A stretch of 64,000 nt of DNA from an uncultured Sphingomonadaceae bacterium. Its GTDB lineage: Bacteria; Pseudomonadota; Alphaproteobacteria; Sphingomonadales; Sphingomonadaceae. The notes under the pieces were generated by a model, which saw nothing but the letters and a program-made list of their open reading frames with translations, did not search any database and was not told the DNA's origin. The DNA is taken from assembly GCA_947488845.1 (NCBI GenBank), contig CANLBM010000003.1, positions 124,001 through 188,000 of the forward strand. The letters are read 5' to 3'. Made by a program: the position numbers and the translations under genes. Shown piece after piece: positions 26,798-35,481 of the stretch; the stretch's first letter is position 1, and each line of letters begins with the position of its first letter.

Positions 26798-28207
26798 CTA
26801 ATGCCCCGCCTGCTCGCCGCGCTCCAGTCCCGACAATGCCAGCTGCTCGTCAATCTGGGCCATCAGCCGGTCCAGCCCGTCATGCGATTTCGCTTCGGCC
26901 CGGGCGACCAGCACATCCTGGGTGTTGCTGGCGCGCAGCAGCCACCAGCCGTCTTCGGTATTGACCCGCGCGCCGTCGGTATCGTTCACGTCCGCGCCGC
27001 TGGCCGAAAGCCGTTCCAGCACTTCGTCGATCACCGCGAACTTGCGGCTTTCATCAACCTGGAAACGCATCTCCGGCGTGTTGATCATCTCGACCATATC
27101 GCTGTGCAAGCGGGTTACCGACTTGCCGATATTGGTCGCCGCCTGGATCAGGCGGATCGCGGCATAGGGCGCATCGTCAAAGCCGTAATAATCATGTTTG
27201 AAAAACACATGGCCGCTCATCTCGCCGGCCAGCGGCGACCCGGTTTCCTTCATCTTGGACTTGATCAGGCTGTGGCCGGTCTTCCACATCAGCGGTTTCC
27301 CGCCGAGTTCGGCGATCCGGTCGTAAAGCGCTTGTGACGCCTTGACGTCAGCGATGATCGTCGCGCCGGGCTCGCTCTTCAGCACATCCTCGGCATAGAT
27401 TTGCAGCAACTGGTCGCCCCAGATCACCCGGCCCTCGCCGTCAATCGCGCCGATCCGGTCGCCGTCGCCGTCGAACGCCACGCCGAAATCCAGCCCTTTT
27501 TCGGCGACCAGCGCCTTCAGATCCTCGAGATTCTTTTCTTCCGTCGGGTCGGGGTGATGGTTGGGGAAGCTGCCGTCGACTTCGGTGTAGAGCAGATGAT
27601 GCTCGCCGGCACCGCGTTCACTGAGCAGCGTGGTCAGTTTCTCGATCACCGGCCCGGCGGCGCCGTTGCCGCAGTCCCAGCCGACCTTATAGGCATTGCC
27701 GGTGAAGTTTTTCAGCAGGCGCTCGACATATTCGTCGATGATGTCGATGCGCTCGAGCGAACCCGTCCCCTGATCCCAGTCGCCCTTGGCTGCCATATCG
27801 CCAAGTCCCAGAATGTCGGCGCCGAAAAACGGGCCGCCCTGAAACACCATTTTGAATCCGTTATAATTGGCCGGATTGTGACTACCGGTGATCATTATGC
27901 CGCCCTGGACCTGATTCAGGACAGATTCGGCATAATATAGCATCGGAGTAGGCCCCATTCCGACAGAAATGACATTGATTCCGGCATCATTGAGACCGCG
28001 AACAAGCGCGTCCTCGAGCATCGGAGAACTGGTCCGGCCATCAAATCCTGTTGCCACCGCCGTTCCGCCGTCGCGCGCGATCAGCGTCCCGAAACCGCGG
28101 CCAATGGCATAAGCATCGTCGGCGCCCAGCGTTTCGCCGATGATCCCGCGAATATCATATTCGCGCAGCGAACTGGGGTGAAAATCGTGCGAGGATGGTG
28201 AGGTCAT
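26798..28207 (-). CDS. manB: Phosphomannomutase/phosphoglucomutase
   Basis: Alpha-D-phosphohexomutase of about 469 residues, read from MTSPSSHDFHPSSLREYDIRG. It interconverts mannose-6-P/mannose-1-P (and often the glucose equivalents), feeding GDP-mannose and surface polysaccharides. Motifs: REYDIRGIIGETL, the phosphoserine loop IMITGSHNPANYNGFKMV, the metal loop FDGDGDRIGAID, GKPLMWKTGHSLIKSKM, GEMSGHVFF for sugar binding, and the phosphate site RASNTQDVLVARAEA. The internal ATG is favoured over the far upstream frame start because GGGAC lies 8 bases ahead. Confidence 0.94.
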   Translation of the reverse strand: MTSPSSHDFHPSSLREYDIRGIIGETLGADDAYAIGRGFGTLIARDGGTAVATGFDGRTSSPMLEDALVRGLNDAGINVISVGMGPTPMLYYAESVLNQVQGGIMITGSHNPANYNGFKMVFQGGPFFGADILGLGDMAAKGDWDQGTGSLERIDIIDEYVERLLKNFTGNAYKVGWDCGNGAAGPVIEKLTTLLSERGAGEHHLLYTEVDGSFPNHHPDPTEEKNLEDLKALVAEKGLDFGVAFDGDGDRIGAIDGEGRVIWGDQLLQIYAEDVLKSEPGATIIADVKASQALYDRIAELGGKPLMWKTGHSLIKSKMKETGSPLAGEMSGHVFFKHDYYGFDDAPYAAIRLIQAATNIGKSVTRLHSDMVEMINTPEMRFQVDESRKFAVIDEVLERLSASGADVNDTDGARVNTEDGWWLLRASNTQDVLVARAEAKSHDGLDRLMAQIDEQLALSGLERGEQAGH

Positions 28208-28294
28208 GATGGAGGTCCCAAATTGTTGGATTTGCCCGATTGTAAGAGGCAAATGCCTATAAATCCAGCACTACTGTCGATTGGAATCGCAGGT

Positions 28295-28729
28295 TTACCG
28301 CCGGTTAGAAGCTTCCAAATCTTCCAATAACAGGTCCCGGGCCCGGTTGATCATCTTCGCGAGCTGCTCGTCTCCGCCGTTGTCGGGACCATGTTCCGCC
28401 AGCCGTTCTTTCCAGGCGGCGTTGATCTCGATAAATCCGGCTTTATCGCTCACGCCCAGCAGGGATCGCGCCCGGTCCAGTTCGAAATTGCGCGGCTTGC
28501 GCTTTGGTTCCACCCGATCGCGAGCCGGTATCAATATCCGCCAGCCGCTCAGAAAAGCCGCGCCGGCAATCATCGCGCCGCCCATGATCCAGCCACCGCC
28601 GCGCAGAAAATTCGCACCCACCAGCGCCATTACCAGGGCGAGCCACTGATTGGGAGTCATGGTCTTTGCCTTGCCCGACAACACCAGCCAGGCCAGAATG
28701 GCGCCGCCGAATATGAGCAATGGCACCAT
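28295..28729 (-). CDS. Membrane-anchored J-domain-like protein with disrupted HPD
   Basis: A 144-residue protein. One to three hydrophobic segments at residues 1-65 anchor it in the membrane. The C-terminal part (residues about 85-140) has the J-domain pattern of Pam18/Tim14-like alphaproteobacterial proteins: RSLLGVSDKAGFIEINAAWKERL, then a loop and LAKMINRARDLLLEDLE. The essential His-Pro-Asp reads His-Gly-Pro-Asp (113-116, HGPDNGGD), with a Gly inserted between His and Pro. It may therefore not stimulate DnaK normally. It ends near phosphomannomutase and its start is 3 bases after the mipZ stop. Confidence 0.7.
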   Translation of the reverse strand: MVPLLIFGGAILAWLVLSGKAKTMTPNQWLALVMALVGANFLRGGGWIMGGAMIAGAAFLSGWRILIPARDRVEPKRKPRNFELDRARSLLGVSDKAGFIEINAAWKERLAEHGPDNGGDEQLAKMINRARDLLLEDLEASNRR

Positions 28730-28732
28730 CGG

Positions 28733-29557
28733 TCAGGCCACCAGCTTGGGTTTGCCGAGAGCAGGCTTATTATCTTCCGGCAGCCGCTGGACGGACGACG
28801 GCAGCGCGAGATGCTTGATCAGTTCCCGCAGTTCCTGGCGCGCAGCCAGATGGCTTGTGGCCAGGCGACCGAGATGTTTCTTGTCGAGCATAGTCAGGCC
28901 CGAAGGGAATAATTCGCGGTAAATGACCCGTTCGCTAAGGCCAGGAATGATCCGGAATCCCACGCGCTGCGACAATTCGGCAAGCGCAGCCACTATCCGT
29001 TTCATATTATGCGCCTCGACATATTGGGTCCGGTTTCTCAGCAGCACCCAGTCGATCGTCTTGCCATCAGCCTTGGCCCGCTCTTTGCGAGCCTCCCAGA
29101 TCAATTCCGCATAAAAACTCAGTTTGCGGACCTTGTAGGTTTCCGGATCCACCTGTCCGATCAGATCGAAATCGACAAAACTGTCGTTGATTGGCGTCAC
29201 CAGCGTATTCGCGCGGGTCGCAACATAGCGGGCGAATTTGTCGTCGCGGCCCGGCGTATCATAGAGCAGGAAATCGACGCCATGCGACATCCGTTCGATC
29301 AGCTGTTCGAGCCGGGACAGATGGTCCTCTTCGAAAACTTCATAATAAGGCTGCGGAATATCGATATTCAGCCGTTTCATCGTCGCGTCGCGATTTTCCA
29401 GATAACGATAGGTGGTGCGTTGACGCGGATCGAGATCGATGATCCCGACCTTGTGACCTTGATGGGCAAGCGCAACCGCGACATGAACCGCAGTGGTGGA
29501 TTTGCCGGTCCCGCCCTTTTCATTGGCGAAGACGATATGATGCGCATTGTTGGTCAC
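28733..29557 (-). CDS. mipZ: Division-plane positioning ATPase MipZ
   Basis: ParA/MinD-like ATPase of 274 residues that inhibits FtsZ near the poles through a gradient set by ParB. The deviant Walker A KGGTGKST follows HIVFANE at the N-terminus, and IDLDPRQRTTYRYLENR is a MipZ hallmark. VDFLLYDTPGRDD is the Walker B region and TPINDSFVDFDLIGQVDPE a further MipZ-specific stretch. The C-terminus (GLTMLDKKHLGRLATSHLAARQELR) is complete. It probably forms a unit with the J-like gene downstream. It is divergent from panC. Confidence 0.94.
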   Translation of the reverse strand: MTNNAHHIVFANEKGGTGKSTTAVHVAVALAHQGHKVGIIDLDPRQRTTYRYLENRDATMKRLNIDIPQPYYEVFEEDHLSRLEQLIERMSHGVDFLLYDTPGRDDKFARYVATRANTLVTPINDSFVDFDLIGQVDPETYKVRKLSFYAELIWEARKERAKADGKTIDWVLLRNRTQYVEAHNMKRIVAALAELSQRVGFRIIPGLSERVIYRELFPSGLTMLDKKHLGRLATSHLAARQELRELIKHLALPSSVQRLPEDNKPALGKPKLVA

Positions 29558-29658
29558 GTTTTCAGCTATATCCCTGTTCTAGGCCCTTGCGAAGGGCGGT
29601 TCACCGTCGCATAGCCTACCAGAGCTTTACAGAAAAATCTAAATGCAAAGAGTGTTCC

Positions 29659-30498
29659 ATGCAAATTGTTCGACAGTTGGATTCGCTGCGCAACGCTTTG
29701 GCGGAGTTCCGCGCGGGGGGACATAAAATCGGGCTGGTCCCGACCATGGGGGCGCTGCACGCGGGTCATATGCGGCTGGTGGAAGTGGCAAAACAACAAT
29801 GTGATGCGGTGGTTGCCTCGATCTTCGTCAATCCGATCCAGTTTGGCGAGGGTGAAGATCTTGATGCCTACCCGCGTCAGGAAGCCGCCGATGCTGCCCT
29901 GCTTGAGGCGGCGGGCGTAAAATTGCTGTGGGCTCCGACGGCGGACCAAGTCTATCCACCCGGCTATGCCACCAATGTCAGCGTCAGCGGGATCAGCGAC
30001 GGATTATGTGGCGCGGCACGCCCAGGCCATTTTGACGGCGTTGCCACAGTCGTCGCAAAATTGTTCAACCAGACCCGTCCCGATGCTGCCTTTTTCGGAG
30101 AGAAAGACTATCAGCAGCTTGCGGTCATCCGGCGGATGGCGCTCGATCTTGACTTCAACCATGAAATCGTCGGCGTCCCGACCGTTCGCGACGCCGATGG
30201 TCTGGCCCTGTCGTCGCGCAATGCCTATCTGACCGCAGAAGAAAGAGCCGATGCCGTTGCGCTTCCCCGAACGATGCAGGAAGCTGCCACAGCGATAGCA
30301 ACGGGCAGTCCTGTTGCAGCTATATTGTCGGACGCAAAGGCTCGATTACTGCGGTCGGGATTTCGCAAAGTGGACTATTTCGAACTACGCGACGCCGATA
30401 CGCTGGCTTTATTGGATGATTTTACAAAATCTGCTCGTCTACTTGCAGCCGCCCATATCGGCCGAACCCGTCTGATCGACAATATCCCCGTTTCATAG
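29659..30498 (+). CDS. panC: Pantothenate synthetase
   Basis: ATP-dependent ligase joining pantoate and beta-alanine, the last step of pantothenate synthesis. Read from MQIVRQLDSLRNALAEF it has 279 residues. It shows PTMGALHAGHMRLV (HIGH-like motif), ASIFVNPIQFGEGEDLDAYPR, GHFDGVATVVAKLFNQ, AFFGEKDYQQL, RDADGLALSSRNAYL (KMSKS-like SSRN) and the C-terminal domain with KVDYFELRDADTL. The frame is open 24 codons further upstream, but those residues do not match the family. No other pantothenate gene is adjacent. Confidence 0.97.
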   Translation: MQIVRQLDSLRNALAEFRAGGHKIGLVPTMGALHAGHMRLVEVAKQQCDAVVASIFVNPIQFGEGEDLDAYPRQEAADAALLEAAGVKLLWAPTADQVYPPGYATNVSVSGISDGLCGAARPGHFDGVATVVAKLFNQTRPDAAFFGEKDYQQLAVIRRMALDLDFNHEIVGVPTVRDADGLALSSRNAYLTAEERADAVALPRTMQEAATAIATGSPVAAILSDAKARLLRSGFRKVDYFELRDADTLALLDDFTKSARLLAAAHIGRTRLIDNIPVS

Positions 30499-30671
30499 GG
30501 GCTGCGCCGCCGATTCGTTAACCATGCAATCGCGTGGATCGGGGCGAAATTTTGGCGTATTTTCGCGATATGCTTAATTTTCGGCAATTCGCGTTAACCA
30601 TTCCTTTAGGAAATTGCGGTGAAAGTCGTCCCGTCGCCATTACTTGCGGCAAAAAAACAGGGACTGACAAT

Positions 30672-30968
30672 ATGGGCAACAGCATGAAAAGCGCGGCCTT
30701 TCTGATAGAGAGCCGCCTCTCGGACGCAGCAAAAGGCAGCAGCAATGCATATTTTGATCTTGGTGTGATCTATTCAACCGGATCGGAGGGCGTCGACGTT
30801 GATCTGGTTGAAGCCCATAAATGGTTTAATCTTGCGGCCTTGTCAGGCCATGATGAAAGCAAGGTCTGCCGGGCAGAAATTTCGCTGGAAATGACGGCTC
30901 GCGAAATTGCCGAAGCGCAACGGGACGCACGCAGTTGGCTGCAGGACAATGTACGCCACGCGGCATAG
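30672..30968 (+). CDS. Short Sel1-like repeat protein
   Basis: A 98-residue protein, read from MGNSMKSAAFLIESRLSDAAKG. The middle forms one to two Sel1-like (TPR-type) helix pairs: AYFDLGVIYSTGSEGVDVDLVEAHKWFNLAALSGHDESKV matches the pattern G-xx-Y-x-x-G ... A-x-x-W-x-x-x-A-A-x-x-G-x. Such proteins are interaction scaffolds. Its start codon follows AGGGACTGACAAT. The stop lies 1 base from the convergent FemAB-like gene. Function unknown. Confidence 0.75.
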   Translation: MGNSMKSAAFLIESRLSDAAKGSSNAYFDLGVIYSTGSEGVDVDLVEAHKWFNLAALSGHDESKVCRAEISLEMTAREIAEAQRDARSWLQDNVRHAA

Positions 30969-30969
30969 G

Positions 30970-32121
30970 CTAGGACGACTTTTTAAACGGCCCCATATCG
31001 GCCAGAAATTCAATGTCGGCAGCAACCGCCTGCCGTTCGCGTTCCAGATAGTCGGCGATCGCCGACCGAAATCCCGAATCGACGATATAATGCGCTGACC
31101 AGGTCGGCACCGGTTGATAGCCCCGCGCCAGTTTATGGCTGCCCTGTGCCCCTGCTTCGACCGTCTTCAATCCCCGCGCTATGGCCGCGTCAATGGCCTG
31201 ATAATAGCAAATTTCGAAATGCAGAAACGGGATATCGCGCGTGCAACCCCAATAGCGCCCGTAAAGCGTCTCTTCCCCGATGACGTTGAGCGCCCCGGCA
31301 ACCGGAATGCCGTCCTGCATCGCAAAAATCAGCAGCAGTTTGCTCGCCATTTTCTGGTGCAGCAGGTCAAAGGCGGCGCGGGTCAGATAGGGCTGGCCCC
31401 ATTTGCGCATCCCGGTGTCCTGATAAAATTCCCAGAAATAGTCCCAATGCTCGGGCTGGATGTCGTCCCCCGTAAGATGAACAATCTCCACGTCTTCCTG
31501 GGCCTTGACCCTTTCCCGGCGGATAGCCTTGCGTTTCCGGGAAGATAAGGCAGCCAGGAACTCGTCGAAACTCTGATAGCCGTCGTTGCGCCAGTGGAAC
31601 TGGCTGTCGGTCCGGATCATCCAGCCCGCTTCGCGAAAATAGTCGAGCTGATCCTCGTCGACAAAGGTCGCGTGCACCGATGAAATTCCGTTACTCTCGG
31701 CGAGTTGTTCCGCTGCTTTTAGCAGCGGCAAAGCCAATGTTCTGTCGCGCAACAGCAAGCGGGGTCCGGGTACCGGCGAGAAAGGCGAGGCTATCTGGAT
31801 TTTCGGATAATATTGGTCGCCGGCATGTTCAAACGCATGCGCCCATTGCTGGTCGAAAATATACTCGCCCTGGCTGTGCGATTTGAGATAGCTGGGCAGG
31901 CAGGCGGCGATTTCGCCGGCTTCATCTTCGATGATGATCGGCAGGGACTTCCAGCCGGTACCCGGACCGACGCTTCCCGATAGCTCCATCGCGGACAGAA
32001 AGGCATGGGAAACAAACGGATTGTTTGACCCGGCACAGGCGTCCCACTGGTCTGCCGGCAGGCTGGCGATGTCACCGGCAACGCGGGCGTGAATTTCGGT
32101 AGCGGCAGGGGAATCGGACAT
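30970..32121 (-). CDS. FemAB-like (DUF482) acyltransferase
   Basis: A 383-residue protein of the GNAT-fold FemAB-like group (PF04339/DUF482). Typical pieces are NNPFVSHAFLSAME near the start, LPSYLKSHSQGEYIFDQQWAHAFEHAGDQYYPKIQIASPFSPVPGPRLL (read here in parts), SLFVDEDQLDYFREAGW-like, and the C-terminal RYWGCTRDIPFLHFEICYYQAIDAAIARGLKTVEAGAQG. It probably transfers an acyl or aminoacyl group; substrate unproven. It is the last gene of the operon that starts with the DUF3572 gene at 34331 (11-base gap after GDPD). Confidence 0.85.
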   Translation of the reverse strand: MSDSPAATEIHARVAGDIASLPADQWDACAGSNNPFVSHAFLSAMELSGSVGPGTGWKSLPIIIEDEAGEIAACLPSYLKSHSQGEYIFDQQWAHAFEHAGDQYYPKIQIASPFSPVPGPRLLLRDRTLALPLLKAAEQLAESNGISSVHATFVDEDQLDYFREAGWMIRTDSQFHWRNDGYQSFDEFLAALSSRKRKAIRRERVKAQEDVEIVHLTGDDIQPEHWDYFWEFYQDTGMRKWGQPYLTRAAFDLLHQKMASKLLLIFAMQDGIPVAGALNVIGEETLYGRYWGCTRDIPFLHFEICYYQAIDAAIARGLKTVEAGAQGSHKLARGYQPVPTWSAHYIVDSGFRSAIADYLERERQAVAADIEFLADMGPFKKSS

Positions 32122-32132
32122 AGGGATCGATA

Positions 32133-32894
32133 TTATCCGCTTTGCGGCATCTCATAAACCGGTTCGTCGGCATATAGTGATGCGTTTTTCTCTTGATCGG
32201 CCGACCGTACCGTCCAGGTCACGACCGGTAACCCGCGGGCCCGCTGCGAAGCGGCGAAGCGGGATGGCAGGTCGCGGATATCATAAGCCAGAAAATCGGG
32301 CTGCGCTGTCCAAAGGTTGCGGTGGCGGGCGATCCGGCCGCGCCAGTTCTTGCTGTCTTCTTCCGTCACCACAAGTCCGCGAACGACATGTGCTGCATTT
32401 TTGCGAAACCACGCGCCGACCAGCGGGTTGAAGGACATGACCGCGGCCGTGCCGCCATAGCCTTCCAGCGCGCGGCGCACCGAAAGGCACAACGGGCCAA
32501 CCCGCATGTTGCGTGATTTGATTTCGATCAGGATCGGCACCCGTCCGCCAACCTGAGCCAGTGTTTCGCGCAAGCGCGGTATCTTGCCATGCCCGCCCTT
32601 CAGCTGGATTCCGTCGATATCGTCGGCGCGCAATTTCCCGATCAGGCCAGTCTGATCGGTCAGGCGGTCCAGCTCATAGTCGTGGAAGACAAAGGCGCGT
32701 CCGTCTTCCGCGGCCTGGACGTCGCATTCGATTCCATGGCCCAGTTTGATCGCGGCTTCAAAGGCCGCAGGACTATTCTCCAGCACGCTATCGCCATGCA
32801 GCCCGCGATGGGCATAAGGCTGGCCCTTCAGGAACGCCACGCGTTCGGGCGCCGGGGCAGGCGCCAGCAGATTGTCCAGCAGCGCCGCGATCAC
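32133..32894 (-). CDS. Glycerophosphodiester phosphodiesterase
   Basis: A 253-residue GDPD-family TIM barrel that releases glycerol-3-phosphate from glycerophosphodiesters. It shows PYAHRGLHGDSVLENSPAAF (the catalytic HRG and ENS motifs), GIECDVQAAEDG and FVFHDYELDRLTDQTG (the catalytic HD with metal ligand E-x-D), and VVTWTVRSADQ near the end. No signal peptide, so cytoplasmic. Its start overlaps ridA-like stop by 4 bases (operon). Confidence 0.94.
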   Translation of the reverse strand: MIAALLDNLLAPAPAPERVAFLKGQPYAHRGLHGDSVLENSPAAFEAAIKLGHGIECDVQAAEDGRAFVFHDYELDRLTDQTGLIGKLRADDIDGIQLKGGHGKIPRLRETLAQVGGRVPILIEIKSRNMRVGPLCLSVRRALEGYGGTAAVMSFNPLVGAWFRKNAAHVVRGLVVTEEDSKNWRGRIARHRNLWTAQPDFLAYDIRDLPSRFAASQRARGLPVVTWTVRSADQEKNASLYADEPVYEMPQSG

Positions 32895-33358
32895 TCGGGT
32901 TTCAGGGCAATTATGGCGTCGACCTCGACCGCAACGCCGAGCGGCAATGACGACACACCGACCGCGCTGCGGGCATGCTGTCCTGCAGCACCAAAAATCA
33001 CCTCCATCATGTCGGAGCAGCCATTGGCGACCTTGGGATGGTCGGTATAATCCGCCGTACTGTTGACGAAGACGCCGAGCTTTACGATCCGGTCGACCCG
33101 GTCGAGCGATCCGGCCGCTTTCTTGATCTGGGCCGCTATCATCAAGGCACAGGCCTTTGCGGCCTGCTGGCCTTCTTCGAGAGACATGTCGTCTCCCAGC
33201 CGTCCGGTGATCAATTTGCCATCACCCATCGAGACCTGGCCGCTGATATAGAGCACGCCGCCCACTTCAACCGCCGGAACATAGGAGGCTACCGGAGCAG
33301 CGGGTGTCGGCAGCTCGATGCCCTTTGCTGTCAGGGCGCTTTCAATATTATCGGTCAT
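32891..33358 (-). CDS. RidA family (YjgF) protein
   Basis: A 155-residue RidA-type protein of the subgroup with an extra N-terminal segment. The family deaminates reactive enamine/imine intermediates from PLP enzymes. Visible signatures are VGGVLYISGQVSMGDGKLITG, the DRVDRIVKLGVFVNSTADYTDHPKVANGCSDMM region, and QHARSAVGVSSLPLGVAVEVDAIIA, containing the substrate-binding Arg in ARSAVG. It overlaps the GDPD gene by 4 bases and lies 12 bases after the HAD gene. Confidence 0.93.
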   Translation of the reverse strand: MTDNIESALTAKGIELPTPAAPVASYVPAVEVGGVLYISGQVSMGDGKLITGRLGDDMSLEEGQQAAKACALMIAAQIKKAAGSLDRVDRIVKLGVFVNSTADYTDHPKVANGCSDMMEVIFGAAGQHARSAVGVSSLPLGVAVEVDAIIALKPE

Positions 33359-33370
33359 AAGGCAAATCTC

Positions 33371-34048
33371 TCATGCATGGTTGGCGGGGTCAAGCTCTTG
33401 CGATGACAGATCCATCGCCGGAGCCGGTTCGGCATTGTCAAATTTGTCGGATATCCAGGAAAGAGCGTCTCCCCACAGATCGATACGCGCATTGGCAGCG
33501 GGATTTGTCGTGATATGCTTGGCCAATATCGGCTCACCGACCATTTGCAGCCGCCAGACATCGGGCGCATGTTTGGCGACACTGCCATGCTGGTGCCCGA
33601 GATCATCGACAAAGACGGTGACCGAAGGTTCAAATTCCTCAAGGATATTGGCCAGCAGTTCGCCTTTGCCGCCCTGATTGGTGTAGACGGGAAAATCGAT
33701 GCCGACGGCCTTGAGCTGTTCCGCCCGCGCTTCGCGGCGATCATCGAGCAGGTTGGTCAATATGACGACATCGGCGACTTCGCCAAGCTTGTTGATCGAC
33801 TCTACCGCGCCTTCGATTGCGCCTTGCCGGTGCATTTCGGTGTCGAAAAACTCCTTCAGCATCGGCCAGATTTGCTCGGGCAGGACCTGAGTCCCATCAT
33901 GTTTGTGGCGCAGCGCCTCGGCAAAATTGCTCCCGTTCTCGAGATCGAAATGGATGTGCTTGTCGCTGTCCAGCCATTGCTGGAACGGCACCACCATATG
34001 GAGCAGGACTTCGTCGCAATCGCTGATCAGAAGGGGCCTGTTACTCAT
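33371..34048 (-). CDS. HAD-superfamily hydrolase
   Basis: A 225-residue protein read from MSNRPLLISDCDEVLLHMVVPF, the ATG following CGGAG at 7 bases. It carries the HAD motif I DCDEVL (nucleophile and acid Asp pair), motif II in VVILTNLLDDRREARAEQLKAVG and motif IV in VTVFVDDLGHQHGSVAK. The cap insert is large and hydrophilic. Substrate unknown. The start overlaps the DUF3572 gene stop by 8 bases, and the RidA gene follows after 12 bases, so it sits in the same operon. Confidence 0.9.
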   Translation of the reverse strand: MSNRPLLISDCDEVLLHMVVPFQQWLDSDKHIHFDLENGSNFAEALRHKHDGTQVLPEQIWPMLKEFFDTEMHRQGAIEGAVESINKLGEVADVVILTNLLDDRREARAEQLKAVGIDFPVYTNQGGKGELLANILEEFEPSVTVFVDDLGHQHGSVAKHAPDVWRLQMVGEPILAKHITTNPAANARIDLWGDALSWISDKFDNAEPAPAMDLSSQELDPANHA

Positions 34049-34331
34049 AAAAATCTCCGGGGGCGTTAAGATGATGTGCGGCGGCAGCCAGTTTATCGGG
34101 TGCGATACCAATAGCCTCGGCGCAGGCAATCAGATCGGGTTCGTGATTGGCGAGAAAGCCGAGCAAGGACGCCAGCATCGTCGGGTCTTCGAGACCTGAC
34201 CTGAGCTCGCGCGGGTCCAGTCCGGTCAAAGCGAGCAGCCGCTCCGCGCGGTCCTGGTCCTGCAGCACCCAGCCGAGCGCCTGCAAGGCGATGATGTCGG
34301 CATCGGGTCCGAGATTGGGATTTGTTTCCAT
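34041..34331 (-). CDS. DUF3572 family protein
   Basis: A 96-residue cytoplasmic helical protein: DADIIALQALGWVLQDQDRAERLLALTGLDPRELRSGLEDPTMLASLLGFLANHEPDLIACAEAIGI is the DUF3572 core (read here as joined segments). No catalytic residues are known. It is divergent from divK with a 52-base gap, an arrangement common in alphaproteobacteria. It is the first gene of the operon reaching down to 30970. Confidence 0.85.
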   Translation of the reverse strand: METNPNLGPDADIIALQALGWVLQDQDRAERLLALTGLDPRELRSGLEDPTMLASLLGFLANHEPDLIACAEAIGIAPDKLAAAAHHLNAPGDFYE

Positions 34332-34383
34332 TGCCGCTTTCGCCTAATGGGTCGGCAACAAGTTTGAAAGGGTAAAACCGGTC

Positions 34384-34752
34384 GTGGCAAAAAGAGTGTT
34401 GGTGGTCGAGGACAATGAATTGAACCTCAAGCTGTTTTGCGACCTGCTGCGGGCCCATGCTTTTGTCGTCGAGCCGGTCAGCGATGGTCGCGAGGTGCTC
34501 GAAAAGGCGCGCAGTTTCGTGCCCAATCTGATCGTCATGGATATCCAGCTGCCGCATGTCAGCGGTCTGGAGCTGATCGAGCAGATCAAGAAAGACGCTC
34601 AGCTCAAGATCATACCGATCATGGCCGTGACCGCCTATGCCGGCAAGGGTGATGAAGACCGGATATTGAGCGCCGGGGCAGAAGCCTATGTCTCCAAGCC
34701 GATATCAGTCGCAAAATTCATCGAATCGGTGCAAAAGGTTCTGCACCGTTAA
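34384..34752 (+). CDS. divK: Single-domain response regulator DivK
   Basis: A 122-residue receiver domain with no output domain, which relays signals to DivL/CckA and PleC/DivJ in alphaproteobacterial cell-cycle control. The acidic pocket is VVEDNELN, the phosphoacceptor Asp53 is in VMDIQLPHVSG, the Thr is in AVTAYAGKGDE, and the Lys in YVSKPISV. The start codon is GTG. The high similarity in the DIQLPHVSGLELI stretch, the divergent DUF3572 gene and rpmG next door support DivK over a generic receiver. Confidence 0.94.
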   Translation: MAKRVLVVEDNELNLKLFCDLLRAHAFVVEPVSDGREVLEKARSFVPNLIVMDIQLPHVSGLELIEQIKKDAQLKIIPIMAVTAYAGKGDEDRILSAGAEAYVSKPISVAKFIESVQKVLHR

Positions 34753-34770
34753 AGTCGGATCAAAAGCGGT

Positions 34771-34938
34771 TTACTTGATCTTGGCTTCTTTGAATTCGAC
34801 ATGCTTCCGAACAACCGGATCATATTTGCGCTGCACCATTTTCTCGGTGAGATTCCGCGGGTTCTTGCGGGTTACATAGAAAAAGCCTGTGTCCGCCGTG
34901 CTGACGAGTTTGATCTTTACATTGGCTGGTTTCGCCAT
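34771..34938 (-). CDS. rpmG: 50S ribosomal protein L33
   Basis: The 55-residue protein [20 protein letters not shown]... with [35 protein letters not shown] is L33 of the zinc-free type (no CxxC pairs). The long frame upstream of the ATG at 34938 is not part of the protein. It is convergent with divK (18-base gap). A conserved position near divK in alphaproteobacteria supports it. Confidence 0.97.
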   Translation of the reverse strand: MAKPANVKIKLVSTADTGFFYVTRKNPRNLTEKMVQRKYDPVVRKHVEFKEAKIK

Positions 34939-35133
34939 GGTGCATTCCTTAAGGCAGAAGCTGAAATAAAAACAGCGACGCATCGGCGCCGCATCCGTTC
35001 CCGCGCTAATGGTGAAAATGCCAGCCAATGTCAAGAAAAAGCCTGCGCCGCTATTCTGCCGAAAAACGCCGCCCCGTTTACCTCTTCTTAACCATGTTTT
35101 CCCTATGATATCATTGGAACAGGGGCAGTTACG

Positions 35134-35469
35134 ATGAACCATGATCAAAATCTATTCGTACAGGCGGAAATGCATGCCTTGCTCGACGATCTGCCGGTAG
35201 AATTGGTTTCTCGCCACCCGGTGCAATTTCTGATGCATCTCGACCATGTCCGGCAAAAGGCTACGCAGCATCACCTGTTCGCGCTCCACGATCTCAGTTG
35301 CGCCTTCGAAACCGCCTTGCAGCCCGCCATGCAAAATGGCGGAGCCACGACGGTTGCGCGCTTCTATCTTGAAGCGATGCGGGCGACTCTGGATTGCGAA
35401 GAGATTAGCCCGGCCATGACCGAAGCGCTAATGGCCAATGTCGCGCTACGCCTCGGCGGCCAGCCATAA
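35134..35469 (+). CDS. Small protein of unknown function
   Basis: A 111-residue protein, [19 protein letters not shown]..., rich in His and Leu. Secondary structure looks all helical ([68 protein letters not shown]). Two separated cysteines. Neither signal peptide nor membrane segment. No family was recognised. It ends 12 bases before the UPF0016 gene on the same strand, which suggests co-transcription. Divergent from rpmG. Confidence 0.6.
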   Translation: MNHDQNLFVQAEMHALLDDLPVELVSRHPVQFLMHLDHVRQKATQHHLFALHDLSCAFETALQPAMQNGGATTVARFYLEAMRATLDCEEISPAMTEALMANVALRLGGQP

Positions 35470-35481
35470 CCGCATAATATA

